Shown piece by piece: positions 46,547 through 56,359 of a DNA stretch of 64,000 nt. Made by a program: the position numbers and the translations under genes. The notes under the pieces were generated by a model, which saw nothing but the letters and a program-made list of their open reading frames with translations, had not been told where the DNA came from and ran no database searches. This stretch comes from a virus, in the IMG/VR virus record IMGVR_UViG_3300029309_000013, positions 1-64,000 of that record; one strand, given 5' to 3'. Each line of letters starts with the position of its first letter. Within the stretch, counting starts at the first letter, position 1.

Positions 46547-48346
46547 ATGCCTAAAGGTAAAAACATTAATATAAATTACACTAGTAGAGATTTTGACTCT
46601 ATTAAGAGAGATCTGGAAGAGTACGCTAAAAGACATTACCCAGACACCTACAAGGATTTTAGCGCCTTATCCGTAAACTCATTAATCCTTGACTCTGTAG
46701 CTTATGTTGGTGATATCTTGTCTTACTATGTAGACTACCAGGCCAATGAGTCTTTTTTGGACACCTCCATTGAGAGAGCTAACATAAGAAAAATATCCAG
46801 GTCTCTTGGTTATAAATTTTCTGGTAAACCAAATGCCTATGGTCAAGTTGCCTTATTTTGCTTAATACCTGCTGATGAAGATGGGATTGCACCAAACGCT
46901 AGTTATTATCCCATAATTAAAAGAGGAACTTCTTTTACAAATGCAAATGGCGCTACATACACACTAACTGAAGATGTTAGGTTTGATAGTGATACAACTG
47001 AGGTTGTTGCTGCTAGATTTGATTCCACATCCGGTCAAACAACATTTTTTGCAGCCAAGAACTATGGCCAAGTGGTGTCTGGGGTTTTTCAACAATCAAC
47101 CGCTGATTTAACAAACTCAACGTTTAGAAAATTTAGAAAAATTAAAGTTGGTGACGTTAACACCTCAGAGGTTGTTTCTATAAAAGATTCTGATGGGAAT
47201 GAATATTTTGAAGTTGACAACCTTTCACAAGAAGTTGTGTTTAAAGAGGTCACAAATAAATCAGCAGCCTCTGATGGTGTTAGGTCAATTATGAAACCGT
47301 TTATAGCCACTAGGAGATTTATTGTTGAACAAGACGACACAGGGACCTATGTCCAGTTTGGATTTGGTGATGAATCAAACGAGCCAGAGGGCCTTGCAGA
47401 TCCATCTAAACTAGCTATTAAAATGCATGGAAAAAGAGAGATATCATCCTTAACGTTTGACCCAACTCAATTGCTAGGAACCTCAAAGCTTGGTTTTTCT
47501 CCACAAAATACAGTCTTAACAATTGTTACAAAAGTTAACGACTCAGCAAATATCAATTCTGCTGTTGATTCTCTAAGAACAATAAAGTTTAGGAATATAG
47601 ATTTTGATAACATACAGGCACTATCAGCCCCCTTGGTCAGACAAGTTCTTAATTCAATTGAGGTCACAAATGAAGAGCCGATTATAGGCGGCGACTCTAC
47701 TATGACCAATGAAGAAATTAAGCAAAATGCAAAAACCTATTATGCATCTCAAAGCAGGGCTGTGACCAAGCAGGATTATGAATCACTGGTGTATAGTATG
47801 CCTGCAAAATTTGGTAAAATAAAAAGAGTCAATGTTGTTAATGACCCATCATCAACAAATAGAAGAATAGCAATGTACCTAATATCGGTCGATAAAAATG
47901 GAAGATTAACAACAGCAAACAGTAGAATTAAATTAAATGTTAAGAACTGGTTATCAAGCTATCAATCACTTAATGATAGAGTTGATATTTTTGACGCTAA
48001 GATAGTAAACTTTGGTATTGATTTTAAAATAACTGTAGATGAGAGATATAGTCAATATGATATTGTTGGTCGCTGTGTTGAAAAGTTAAAACAAGAGTAT
48101 TCTAACCAGCTTTACATTGGCGAACCTGTATCTATCACAAACTTATACTCTGTCCTTGGAAAAGTCGAGGGTGTCGCAGACGTTAAAAACGTTAATGTTA
48201 TACCGAAAAAAGGCACTAATTATTCAGCGACTAGATTTAATTTTGATGAAATGAAAAGCACTGATGGTACTTTTATTAAGACACCAAAAAATGTTATAAT
48301 GGAGTTAAAATTTCCAAATGCAGATATTAGAGGAAGGATTGCATAA
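46547..48346 (+). CDS. 6: gp6-like baseplate wedge protein, baseplate J family (599 aa)
   Basis: CGAGGGA precedes the ATG at 46547. Residues 1-95 (INYTSRDFDSIKRDLEEYAK, LDSVAYVGDILSYYVDYQAN, FLDTSIERANIRKISRSLGY) are the typical start of T4 gp6/baseplate-J proteins, and residues 370-420 (EEIKQNAKTYYASQSRAVTK, DYESLVYSMPAKFGKIKRVN) are the other signature. gp6 forms the continuous ring holding the wedges together. It overlaps the next gene by one base. Confidence 0.88.
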   Translation: MPKGKNININYTSRDFDSIKRDLEEYAKRHYPDTYKDFSALSVNSLILDSVAYVGDILSYYVDYQANESFLDTSIERANIRKISRSLGYKFSGKPNAYGQVALFCLIPADEDGIAPNASYYPIIKRGTSFTNANGATYTLTEDVRFDSDTTEVVAARFDSTSGQTTFFAAKNYGQVVSGVFQQSTADLTNSTFRKFRKIKVGDVNTSEVVSIKDSDGNEYFEVDNLSQEVVFKEVTNKSAASDGVRSIMKPFIATRRFIVEQDDTGTYVQFGFGDESNEPEGLADPSKLAIKMHGKREISSLTFDPTQLLGTSKLGFSPQNTVLTIVTKVNDSANINSAVDSLRTIKFRNIDFDNIQALSAPLVRQVLNSIEVTNEEPIIGGDSTMTNEEIKQNAKTYYASQSRAVTKQDYESLVYSMPAKFGKIKRVNVVNDPSSTNRRIAMYLISVDKNGRLTTANSRIKLNVKNWLSSYQSLNDRVDIFDAKIVNFGIDFKITVDERYSQYDIVGRCVEKLKQEYSNQLYIGEPVSITNLYSVLGKVEGVADVKNVNVIPKKGTNYSATRFNFDEMKSTDGTFIKTPKNVIMELKFPNADIRGRIA

Positions 48347-49773
48347 TGATTAAAAGATATTTTGCAGATGCTGATAATACTATCTCTAATGCCTTTGATG
48401 AGTCACTAAGCACTAGGGCCACTGGATCAAACATGGGCCAGTCCGACATACTTGAAGTTTTCTCAATATATGCGCAAGTTTCTAACTCTTCAGGCTTATC
48501 CTCTGAATTATCAAGAGTTATAATACAGTTCCCAATGTCTACAGTATCATCGGATAGAAATGCCGGAACGGTGCCTTCTAATGCGTCATATTTTTTAAAA
48601 CTATACAATGCCGAGCATCCATTTACATTACCTAGACAATATAATCTTGAAGTATTAGCAGTTTCTGCTTCATGGCAGGAAGGCCTTGGCTTGGACATGG
48701 ATAATTACACTGACTTAACATATGATGTTGTAGGCTCGAACTGGATAAAAAGGTCTGGTTCAACCTCCTGGAGTAGCCAAGGGGCAGACACACATGCCTC
48801 TCCAATATTTAATCAAAATTTTGACGAAGGAACAGAGGACCTAGAAGTAGATGTAACATCTTTGGTAAATCAGTGGCATGCAGGAACTAAAGAAAATTAT
48901 GGCTTTATGGTGAGACTATCCTCTTCTCTAGAATCTCAAGCTAAATCTTATTATACAAAAAAGTTTTTCTCTCGAAGCTCTGAATTTTTCTTTAAAAGAC
49001 CTGTTCTAGAGGCACGTTGGGATAGTTCAATAAGAGACGATAGGGCAAATTTTTACGCTTCATCATCTCTCTCCCCCGCTGAAGATAATCTTAACACTCT
49101 TTTTCTCTATAATTATTCTAGGGGCAGATTGGCTAACATACCTGCAATTGGAACTGGGGAGATTTTTGTTAATCTACACGAAACACTGGGCGGAGATCCT
49201 AGTACTCTAGCCGTAAACACACCAGCAACTGGTGGATATGTTTCAACAGGTATATACTCCTGCTCAGTAGGAGTGGATACTACTGCGACCAACATACGAG
49301 ATGTTTGGTTTTCTGGTAGTACTCAGTTTTTCACAGGCTCTATAGTGGTAAAAAGGCAGGAGGTCGAGCAGTATGTTACTGATTCTGACTATGTTTTATC
49401 AATGCCTGGTCTTAAAAAAGAATATCAATATGAACAAACTCATAAACTTAGACTTTACGCAAGAGAAAAAAAATGGTCACCTAGTATTTTTACAACAGCC
49501 ACAACAATTCCTGCTAGTTTAATTTTTGAAAGTGCTTCTTATGAAATTTTTAGAGCTATTGATGGAGAGACAGTTGTGCCTTACGGTACCGGGTCCTCTC
49601 AACATACCAGATTATCTTATGACGTTTCAGGTAACTATTTTTATCTTGATACTTCTGTTCTTGAACCTAATTATACATACGGAATACGTTATTCTATATA
49701 TAATTCGAATGCTGCTAGCTATGAAGAGCAGCCATATACTTTCAAGATAAGAGTAGTTAAAAATGAGTATTAA
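48346..49773 (+). CDS. DNRLRE-like virion protein (475 aa)
   Basis: Residues 1-230 have the DNRLRE/disaggregatase-type jelly-roll pattern: FADADNTISNAFDESLST, LSRVIIQFPMSTVSS, LEVLAVSASWQEGLGLDMDN, LEVDVTSLVNQWHAGTKENY and YGFMVRLSS. In other proteins this domain binds carbohydrate or forms a stalk. The rest is strand-rich, with little sign of coiled coil. The gene order puts it where T4 has gp7/gp8 wedge proteins, so it may be a wedge-bound fibre anchor. It overlaps the next gene by 11 bp. Confidence 0.65.
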   Translation: MIKRYFADADNTISNAFDESLSTRATGSNMGQSDILEVFSIYAQVSNSSGLSSELSRVIIQFPMSTVSSDRNAGTVPSNASYFLKLYNAEHPFTLPRQYNLEVLAVSASWQEGLGLDMDNYTDLTYDVVGSNWIKRSGSTSWSSQGADTHASPIFNQNFDEGTEDLEVDVTSLVNQWHAGTKENYGFMVRLSSSLESQAKSYYTKKFFSRSSEFFFKRPVLEARWDSSIRDDRANFYASSSLSPAEDNLNTLFLYNYSRGRLANIPAIGTGEIFVNLHETLGGDPSTLAVNTPATGGYVSTGIYSCSVGVDTTATNIRDVWFSGSTQFFTGSIVVKRQEVEQYVTDSDYVLSMPGLKKEYQYEQTHKLRLYAREKKWSPSIFTTATTIPASLIFESASYEIFRAIDGETVVPYGTGSSQHTRLSYDVSGNYFYLDTSVLEPNYTYGIRYSIYNSNAASYEEQPYTFKIRVVKNEY

Positions 49774-52700
49774 GGATTTATTTGGGCGCAAAGTAAAAAG
49801 TTATGATGAGCTAAGCCAGGACGTAGAGTCCCCAGAGTTCATTGATAAAGAAGTTGAGGAGAGAGGGACATTTATTCCTCCTATTGACTTCTCTACGGCC
49901 TCAAATTTTGTTTCCTACGGATCTGCTGAGCTTTACTACAAAAATTCGCTAGAGAGAATTTATGGAGAATATCCATACGATGGATCTCAAAAAGAAAAGG
50001 TTGAGTTTCAATTATCTTCATCTTATTTGGATAGGTATCTTTTTGATAACAAATACCCTAAGAGTACTGGGTTTGGAGTGTTTGGTCAATCTGGTCAAGC
50101 AACTGGAACTTCAACTGGCTATGGTACGTCATACTCCAGCAGAGAGTACGTATATATTCCTGGTGGGGTTAGGGTAGGGAAAGACTTTTCTGAGACTGCT
50201 AGGTTATCGACAGCCTTTGAGCAAAATGCAGTTTATGATGCAGATAATAAAAGACAAAAAGTTTTTCCAGTTGATCTTTCTGTAGGTACAACAGTTGAAT
50301 TTTGGCTTAGAAAACAGACAACCCCTTCGACTGGTACAAAAGAGGTCATTTTAGATCTGTGGAATGGTGTTGCCTCTGGATCCTCAGATTATGCTAGGAT
50401 GACCATAGAGATAGATCTCAGCTCTACATCTGGTGCGGCTTTTAACGCAACTATAGCACAAGGACAACAGGCTGTTAATGCAGTGGGGTTTAAAAGGCAA
50501 GATATCAGCACCCCCTCAGTAAATCCAGCGTCGCTAACTTCCTGGAATCACTACGCAGTATCTTTTATTCAAACATCTATTGATAAGATCAAAACTAGAT
50601 TTTATGTTAATGGTGATTTGAATTTAGAACAAGATCTTACCTTGGCTTTTGGCGGCGCCAATATTAACTTCTCTGGGCTTGTAAATGCTTTTATTGGTGC
50701 TTTACAGACCAACCATACAGCAGAGACACAATCTCAGGGAGATGGTAAACTAATAGCTGATATAGACGATTTTAGATTTTGGAAAACAAGACGAACCTCT
50801 AGGCAAATTAAGATTAATTGGAATCGTCAAATAGGCGGCGGTGCAAACACTGATGACAATACGGTTGACTTGGGACTTTACTATAAATTTAATGAGGGTA
50901 TCACCACAGACGCGACAACAGACTCCACAGTTTTGGATTACTCTGGTAGAATAGCCAATGGATCGTGGACAGGGTACCAATCGTCTTCAAGAAATACGGA
51001 TTCCGCCTTTGTACTTTCAGGGTATGGCTCTGAGCCTGGTGATCCAATTATATATGCAACACACCCAAGTGTTTCTGCTTTGATCACCGAGATGCAAATT
51101 TCAGGCTCAGAGCATGATGCTGAATATGGTAATAGACTGTATCATACACTACCAAGGTGGGTCATTGAACAAGATCAACAGAACGAAAAGAATCTAGAAA
51201 AAATATATCAGATTATAGCAACATATTTTGATCAACTGCATACACAAATAACGGCATTATCAACACTTAAAGATAAGACATATTATCAGGATAACGTTAA
51301 GGCGCCCCCTTTTGGTAGAAGATTGTTGGAAGAAAAAGGATTTGTAACATCAGATATACTTGTAGACAGTGATATATTAGAGTTGTTTAGCAACAAGGCT
51401 CTAGACTCCCAAACATTTACACAAAACATAGACGAGATTAAAAATAGAATATATATAAACATCTATAACAACCTCGAGGCTATTTTAAAGTCTAAAGGCA
51501 CAGAGAGGTCAATTAGAAACTTTATTAGATGTTTTGGTGTTGATGATGAAATTATCAAACTTAATGTATACACAGACGAAGGTATGCATTATTTTTCTGA
51601 TAAAGTAAGAGAGAATTCATCACGAATAAGATATATTGATTTTAACGAGGAACAATATTCATCAGCGACAATTTTTCAAACCTCTTCCCTAAACAATCCA
51701 AACACGTTTATAAGTGGATCACTGGTCAGTAAGCTTGAGCAATATAGCGCATTTACTTTTGAAGCTGACTTAATAGTCCCTTTTAAAATACCAGAAGGTC
51801 AAACTGGCTTTTATCATACCCCATTTTTATCTTCATCAGTATTTGGTTTTCACGAAGCCAGGCCAGCAGATCCTTCTGATTATACATGGGAGACAAACGA
51901 AAAAGCAAATTTACAAGTTTATCTGGTAAGAAATACAAAAGACTCACCAGACGCAAGATTTGTAATTGAGAACCAGGATGGCTCAATACTTTTAGAATCT
52001 GACTATGTTAAGGGTATATACGATAATCAGCACTGGAATCTTTCTTTAAGAATCAAGCCGGACACATATCCATATGCTAATGTGGCCACAAACACAACAC
52101 CCTCAGCCAGTATTGAGTTTTATGCAGTTAATCATAATTTTGGCGAACTGGAGAATGAAATATTATTAACTGCCTCCGTATCATACGCTTCAGGATCAGC
52201 ATATCTTTCAAACCCAAAGAGGGTGTATGCTGGTGCTCATTTACAGAATTTTACAGGATCGGTGATTGAAAATACTGACGTAGAGATTGGAGCAGTACGA
52301 GCCTGGTTATCTTACGCAGATAATGATGTTATTAAACAACACAACTTGGACCCAATGAATTATGGTTTATCAAAATCAGAACAGTCCGACAATATTTTTA
52401 CCATTGATAATAAGCAAATACCATCCAGTGAGCTTTCTATTTTACATTGGCAGTTTGATACAGTCACTGGATCAGATGGGTCCGGCAATTTTATTGTAGA
52501 GGATTTCTCAAGTGGATCAACTGATACTATATATGGTTGGCCAGACAACATCATAAGACGAGAACATCGGGCAAAAGGTTTTGGATTTGGCGCTAATAAA
52601 ACAAGTTTTGCAAGACATGAAAACGTATTTTCTATGAAAAAACAGTTACCTGAATTGTCTTATAATTTTGATGCGATCACAATTAAAGGTGATGAAGAAA

Positions 52701-55700
52701 TAAATTTCATAAAAGATGAAGACGTTAGTGATAGTTTCTTTATTTTAGAAAAGAGTATATATGCAATTGTGTCCGAGGAGATGTTAAAAACATTTTCTAC
52801 TATTCAAGAGTTTTCAAACTTATTTGGACACAGTGTCGACAGATATAGGATGAACTATAAATCCCTTGATCACGCAAGATCTATTTTCTTTGAAAGAGTT
52901 GAGCAAGACATAGATTTCGAAACGTTCATAAATTACTATAGATGGATAGATTCATCAATCTCTACAATGGTTGAACAATTATACCCAGCCTCTGTGAGAC
53001 ATAGTGAGGGAGTAATAGACGTTGTTGAGTCTCATATTTTAGAGAGAAATAAGTATCAAAATAAGTTTGGTTTACTGGAAAGACTCTCAAGTACTGAGGG
53101 TTCTGTTAGGGGTGTAAATGAGCTTAATTATAATTGGGCTGTTGGACATGCCCCAGATTATAAAAACTTCATAAATCAAAACGAATTTAGCTTAAGAATA
53201 GCACAAGCTAGCTCTGATATATCTCGTTTTAAAATAACATCAACAGAGCAGCACTTCGATAGGTTTGTTACATCAATGTGGGTTAAGTTGGAATCAAACC
53301 CTGCCGGTAATGCAGAAATCAAATATATGGTTCTTGCCGACAGTAACCCAAATAAAGAATTTGTTCTTGAAACTTCCGGTAGTCATTTCCGAGCGAGATC
53401 AAAAACAGCAGATCAGACAAAACTACACACCACGAATAATAGTTTCACACTGACCAACTGGAATCATGTTGCTTTCTATTTCGAAGGAACATCATGGTCA
53501 ACAGCAGCAGTTAATATATATGTTAATGGTGTTGCACAAACAACTACTGTAACAACCCCCGCTACTGGTACTGATAACGTACTAGCCACAGTCCAACAGA
53601 TGTTTATACGACAAAATCAGACATCTGCTGTTAAGCTCGATGAGCTAAATATCATAACAGGCTCACTAACTACAGACCAATTCTCTGAGCTTTACAATGG
53701 CGGAAAATACTTTAATGTAGCCGAGGATTTTTCTAATAGGTTGGATTTAATAGCTAGCTATAGACTTGGTGACGCCCCAGGTGACGACACCGCTACAGTG
53801 CTAAAAGACGTTAGAAACAATAATGATTTTGTACCAAGCACAGTTGGGTCTCTTGCGGCTGCATCTTTTGTTGGTGATGTTTTTGATGCTGGTGCGATTG
53901 CTAGTGATAGTGAGACAGTAGAAAATACTCATTGCTTGTGGCAGAGAGAAAGAAAAGAGAGAACAGACATAACGGCTAGAGAGACAATCAGGCAAGTATT
54001 TGTAACAGACATCAGTTCCTCAATTCCTAATTTAGCACAGCCAGATAAGACAATTTATCAAGGTTCAACTTACGCCACCAGAAGATTAAGTAAACCATAT
54101 AGAGTTGGTATTGAACTTAAAAATACAATTCATGGCGGTATTAATTACGCTCCTAAAAAAGATAGAGATTTTATAGCAACTGTTGTAAACCCACAGGGCG
54201 GTGTATTCCCATCTGGAACTCCAAGAAATGTATTTGTAGTAGGTACGGGTCAAGGTGCTGGTATTAACGAGCAGCAAAAATGTGATGATCCAAAGCCGCC
54301 CAATAATAAAGAATATTATGATTTTATAGCACAAGCTGGTAAATATTCTGACGACTCTAATGGTCAGCCATTATCAGAGCTAGACGGCTTTGTCTACAAA
54401 CTAGAGGGTAAAAAATACTATCCACTAAACTTAAAGAGGGCGACCGTTGAAACAGGATATAACCAACAGATTAATCGTCTATTTAAGTCTGACGCTGTGA
54501 TCGTAAATTTACACTCGGACACAACTGATTTTACAAATGAAATACCAATGCAGGGGCCTTTTACAAACACCCACGTTGGAGGCCACCAATCTCGTCACGT
54601 CCCACTCAATAGGCACGACACAACATTAGTTACTGAAGGCGGCGGAGCTACTTTAAACAATTTGGATGATCAATACTCCAGACCAGAAAGATGGAGACTA
54701 AAGCTTGGAGAGCACCCCGTTGAAGACAATCGTGATGGTGCTATGGGCTTTGTTAGTCCGTCATACGGAGGTGATCTTGCTGGAGGTGGTTACATAGATA
54801 CATCTCGTGAATGGGCAATATACTATCGCGATGGTAGGATCAAAAGGGCAGTAAATGTTCAGAACATCCAAGATAGAGTTAGCGATAATGTTTTGGGTAA
54901 CTACAATAAGCTTTATCAGGTATTTTCAACCTTTGGTAATAAAAACAAAAGAACATTCGTAAAAGCCGGAGGATTATCGTTACCAGCCAATCTTTTAAGT
55001 TTGCCGCAAACAACACAGCCTCTTACCAGATTTGATAGACAAAGCACCTTTGCAACACCAGAGAATAACCTAACTAGTTCTGAAGCGATTATTACAACTA
55101 GATTTTCCGCACCAGGATCTAGAGACACTGGTACTCGTGGCTTTCTTGATATAGCTAGTGGAGAAAAATCAGTATATAATTCAATTAACTTTAGAAACCT
55201 TGCTGTGCGTGGATCCGGCTCTGAACCTGCTGAGGAAATGAGAGTTGTTGATCAGCTAAATGAGGGTAGAGGTCTGCAAACACTACTATCTTTGCATTCT
55301 GGAAGATTTGGCCATGACCCAACTTTTGGATCAGTTGTAAGTTCAACCTATGTTACCAAGCCATCATTCCATAAACAACACAGGAACGATTTATATAGAA
55401 GAACTACTGCTGATATTCAATCCGTTGGTTTATTGAGAGTCTCAAGCTCTAACGATATATATCTTGAGACCGATAACCTTGGTGGATTTGATACGCAAAC
55501 ATCTACCATCTCTATGTGGCTTAAGTTTGATGGAACACCAGATTCTGGAAACTTTACGATGTTTGAAACAAATAAAATACTTATTAGATTTGTAAGCGCG
55601 ACATCAATACAGCTCACCCTTTTTGACGATGTAAGTTCTTCAAAGTTTTCTTTACATACATTTACCATAAGTCACGATATAACCAAGTGGAATCATTATA

Positions 55701-56359
55701 ATTTTAATATCAATACATTCTCATCAGGTAATTTTGTTCTATATGTAAATGCAGACACCGCATACACTTCTTCAGTTTCATCACTAAACTCACCAAGCTT
55801 AATGCCCGAATTAAGAACTGTTAGGTTTTTAACCGGATCTGCTGTAACTGGTGGTGTTAATATAATGAATTTGTCCCTTTTCTCTCAAATGGTTAGTGAT
55901 CCAACAAACAGAACGACCCTATATAACCACACAAACGGAAGTGAAATTTCTAGCATCCCCGGACTTACTCATTTTTGGTCTTTAGGTGAAAATGAAGGTG
56001 TTACTGTTGGAGAGAATATAACCAATGGATTTAAATTTTCAGAAACCTTCACTGCAGCGACCAAACAAGTCACAGCCATAGTAACAGGTAGTGATTTACA
56101 GGGTACCGATGGCTTCTATACTGGGGAGGGAACTGGATTTGCAGATGACACATTACGTAACAACGCCCTAATTACTTCACCACTGCCTGCTTCTGATTTC
56201 CAATACAGTTGGGTTATGAGTACAATTAGTGGTTCAAACTGGAGAGATAATCAAAAAGTGTTTGGCTATGCCCCAAGAGATGGTCTATTAAGTTCATCAG
56301 CAGGGATTACAGAGGCGATCACATTCCCATCATCATCAGCATTATTCGGAGAGGATTAA
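49763..56359 (+). CDS. Giant baseplate or fibre protein with three LamG-like lectin domains (2198 aa)
   Basis: Three concanavalin-A/LamG-like folds can be read: about residues 174-340 (TVEFWLRKQTTP, SWNHYAVSFIQT, FYVNGDLN), 1150-1330 (VTSMWVKLESNP, NWNHVAFYFEG, IYVNGVAQ) and 1890-2040 (TISMWLKFDGTP, KWNHYNFNINTF, LYVNADTA). Between them lie helical and strand-rich parts, including GTERSIRNFIRCFGVDDEII (about 578-600), like gp7-type wedge segments. LamG domains bind glycans, so it probably both builds the wedge and touches the host surface. It abuts the next gene. Confidence 0.75.
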   Translation: MSIKDLFGRKVKSYDELSQDVESPEFIDKEVEERGTFIPPIDFSTASNFVSYGSAELYYKNSLERIYGEYPYDGSQKEKVEFQLSSSYLDRYLFDNKYPKSTGFGVFGQSGQATGTSTGYGTSYSSREYVYIPGGVRVGKDFSETARLSTAFEQNAVYDADNKRQKVFPVDLSVGTTVEFWLRKQTTPSTGTKEVILDLWNGVASGSSDYARMTIEIDLSSTSGAAFNATIAQGQQAVNAVGFKRQDISTPSVNPASLTSWNHYAVSFIQTSIDKIKTRFYVNGDLNLEQDLTLAFGGANINFSGLVNAFIGALQTNHTAETQSQGDGKLIADIDDFRFWKTRRTSRQIKINWNRQIGGGANTDDNTVDLGLYYKFNEGITTDATTDSTVLDYSGRIANGSWTGYQSSSRNTDSAFVLSGYGSEPGDPIIYATHPSVSALITEMQISGSEHDAEYGNRLYHTLPRWVIEQDQQNEKNLEKIYQIIATYFDQLHTQITALSTLKDKTYYQDNVKAPPFGRRLLEEKGFVTSDILVDSDILELFSNKALDSQTFTQNIDEIKNRIYINIYNNLEAILKSKGTERSIRNFIRCFGVDDEIIKLNVYTDEGMHYFSDKVRENSSRIRYIDFNEEQYSSATIFQTSSLNNPNTFISGSLVSKLEQYSAFTFEADLIVPFKIPEGQTGFYHTPFLSSSVFGFHEARPADPSDYTWETNEKANLQVYLVRNTKDSPDARFVIENQDGSILLESDYVKGIYDNQHWNLSLRIKPDTYPYANVATNTTPSASIEFYAVNHNFGELENEILLTASVSYASGSAYLSNPKRVYAGAHLQNFTGSVIENTDVEIGAVRAWLSYADNDVIKQHNLDPMNYGLSKSEQSDNIFTIDNKQIPSSELSILHWQFDTVTGSDGSGNFIVEDFSSGSTDTIYGWPDNIIRREHRAKGFGFGANKTSFARHENVFSMKKQLPELSYNFDAITIKGDEEINFIKDEDVSDSFFILEKSIYAIVSEEMLKTFSTIQEFSNLFGHSVDRYRMNYKSLDHARSIFFERVEQDIDFETFINYYRWIDSSISTMVEQLYPASVRHSEGVIDVVESHILERNKYQNKFGLLERLSSTEGSVRGVNELNYNWAVGHAPDYKNFINQNEFSLRIAQASSDISRFKITSTEQHFDRFVTSMWVKLESNPAGNAEIKYMVLADSNPNKEFVLETSGSHFRARSKTADQTKLHTTNNSFTLTNWNHVAFYFEGTSWSTAAVNIYVNGVAQTTTVTTPATGTDNVLATVQQMFIRQNQTSAVKLDELNIITGSLTTDQFSELYNGGKYFNVAEDFSNRLDLIASYRLGDAPGDDTATVLKDVRNNNDFVPSTVGSLAAASFVGDVFDAGAIASDSETVENTHCLWQRERKERTDITARETIRQVFVTDISSSIPNLAQPDKTIYQGSTYATRRLSKPYRVGIELKNTIHGGINYAPKKDRDFIATVVNPQGGVFPSGTPRNVFVVGTGQGAGINEQQKCDDPKPPNNKEYYDFIAQAGKYSDDSNGQPLSELDGFVYKLEGKKYYPLNLKRATVETGYNQQINRLFKSDAVIVNLHSDTTDFTNEIPMQGPFTNTHVGGHQSRHVPLNRHDTTLVTEGGGATLNNLDDQYSRPERWRLKLGEHPVEDNRDGAMGFVSPSYGGDLAGGGYIDTSREWAIYYRDGRIKRAVNVQNIQDRVSDNVLGNYNKLYQVFSTFGNKNKRTFVKAGGLSLPANLLSLPQTTQPLTRFDRQSTFATPENNLTSSEAIITTRFSAPGSRDTGTRGFLDIASGEKSVYNSINFRNLAVRGSGSEPAEEMRVVDQLNEGRGLQTLLSLHSGRFGHDPTFGSVVSSTYVTKPSFHKQHRNDLYRRTTADIQSVGLLRVSSSNDIYLETDNLGGFDTQTSTISMWLKFDGTPDSGNFTMFETNKILIRFVSATSIQLTLFDDVSSSKFSLHTFTISHDITKWNHYNFNINTFSSGNFVLYVNADTAYTSSVSSLNSPSLMPELRTVRFLTGSAVTGGVNIMNLSLFSQMVSDPTNRTTLYNHTNGSEISSIPGLTHFWSLGENEGVTVGENITNGFKFSETFTAATKQVTAIVTGSDLQGTDGFYTGEGTGFADDTLRNNALITSPLPASDFQYSWVMSTISGSNWRDNQKVFGYAPRDGLLSSSAGITEAITFPSSSALFGED

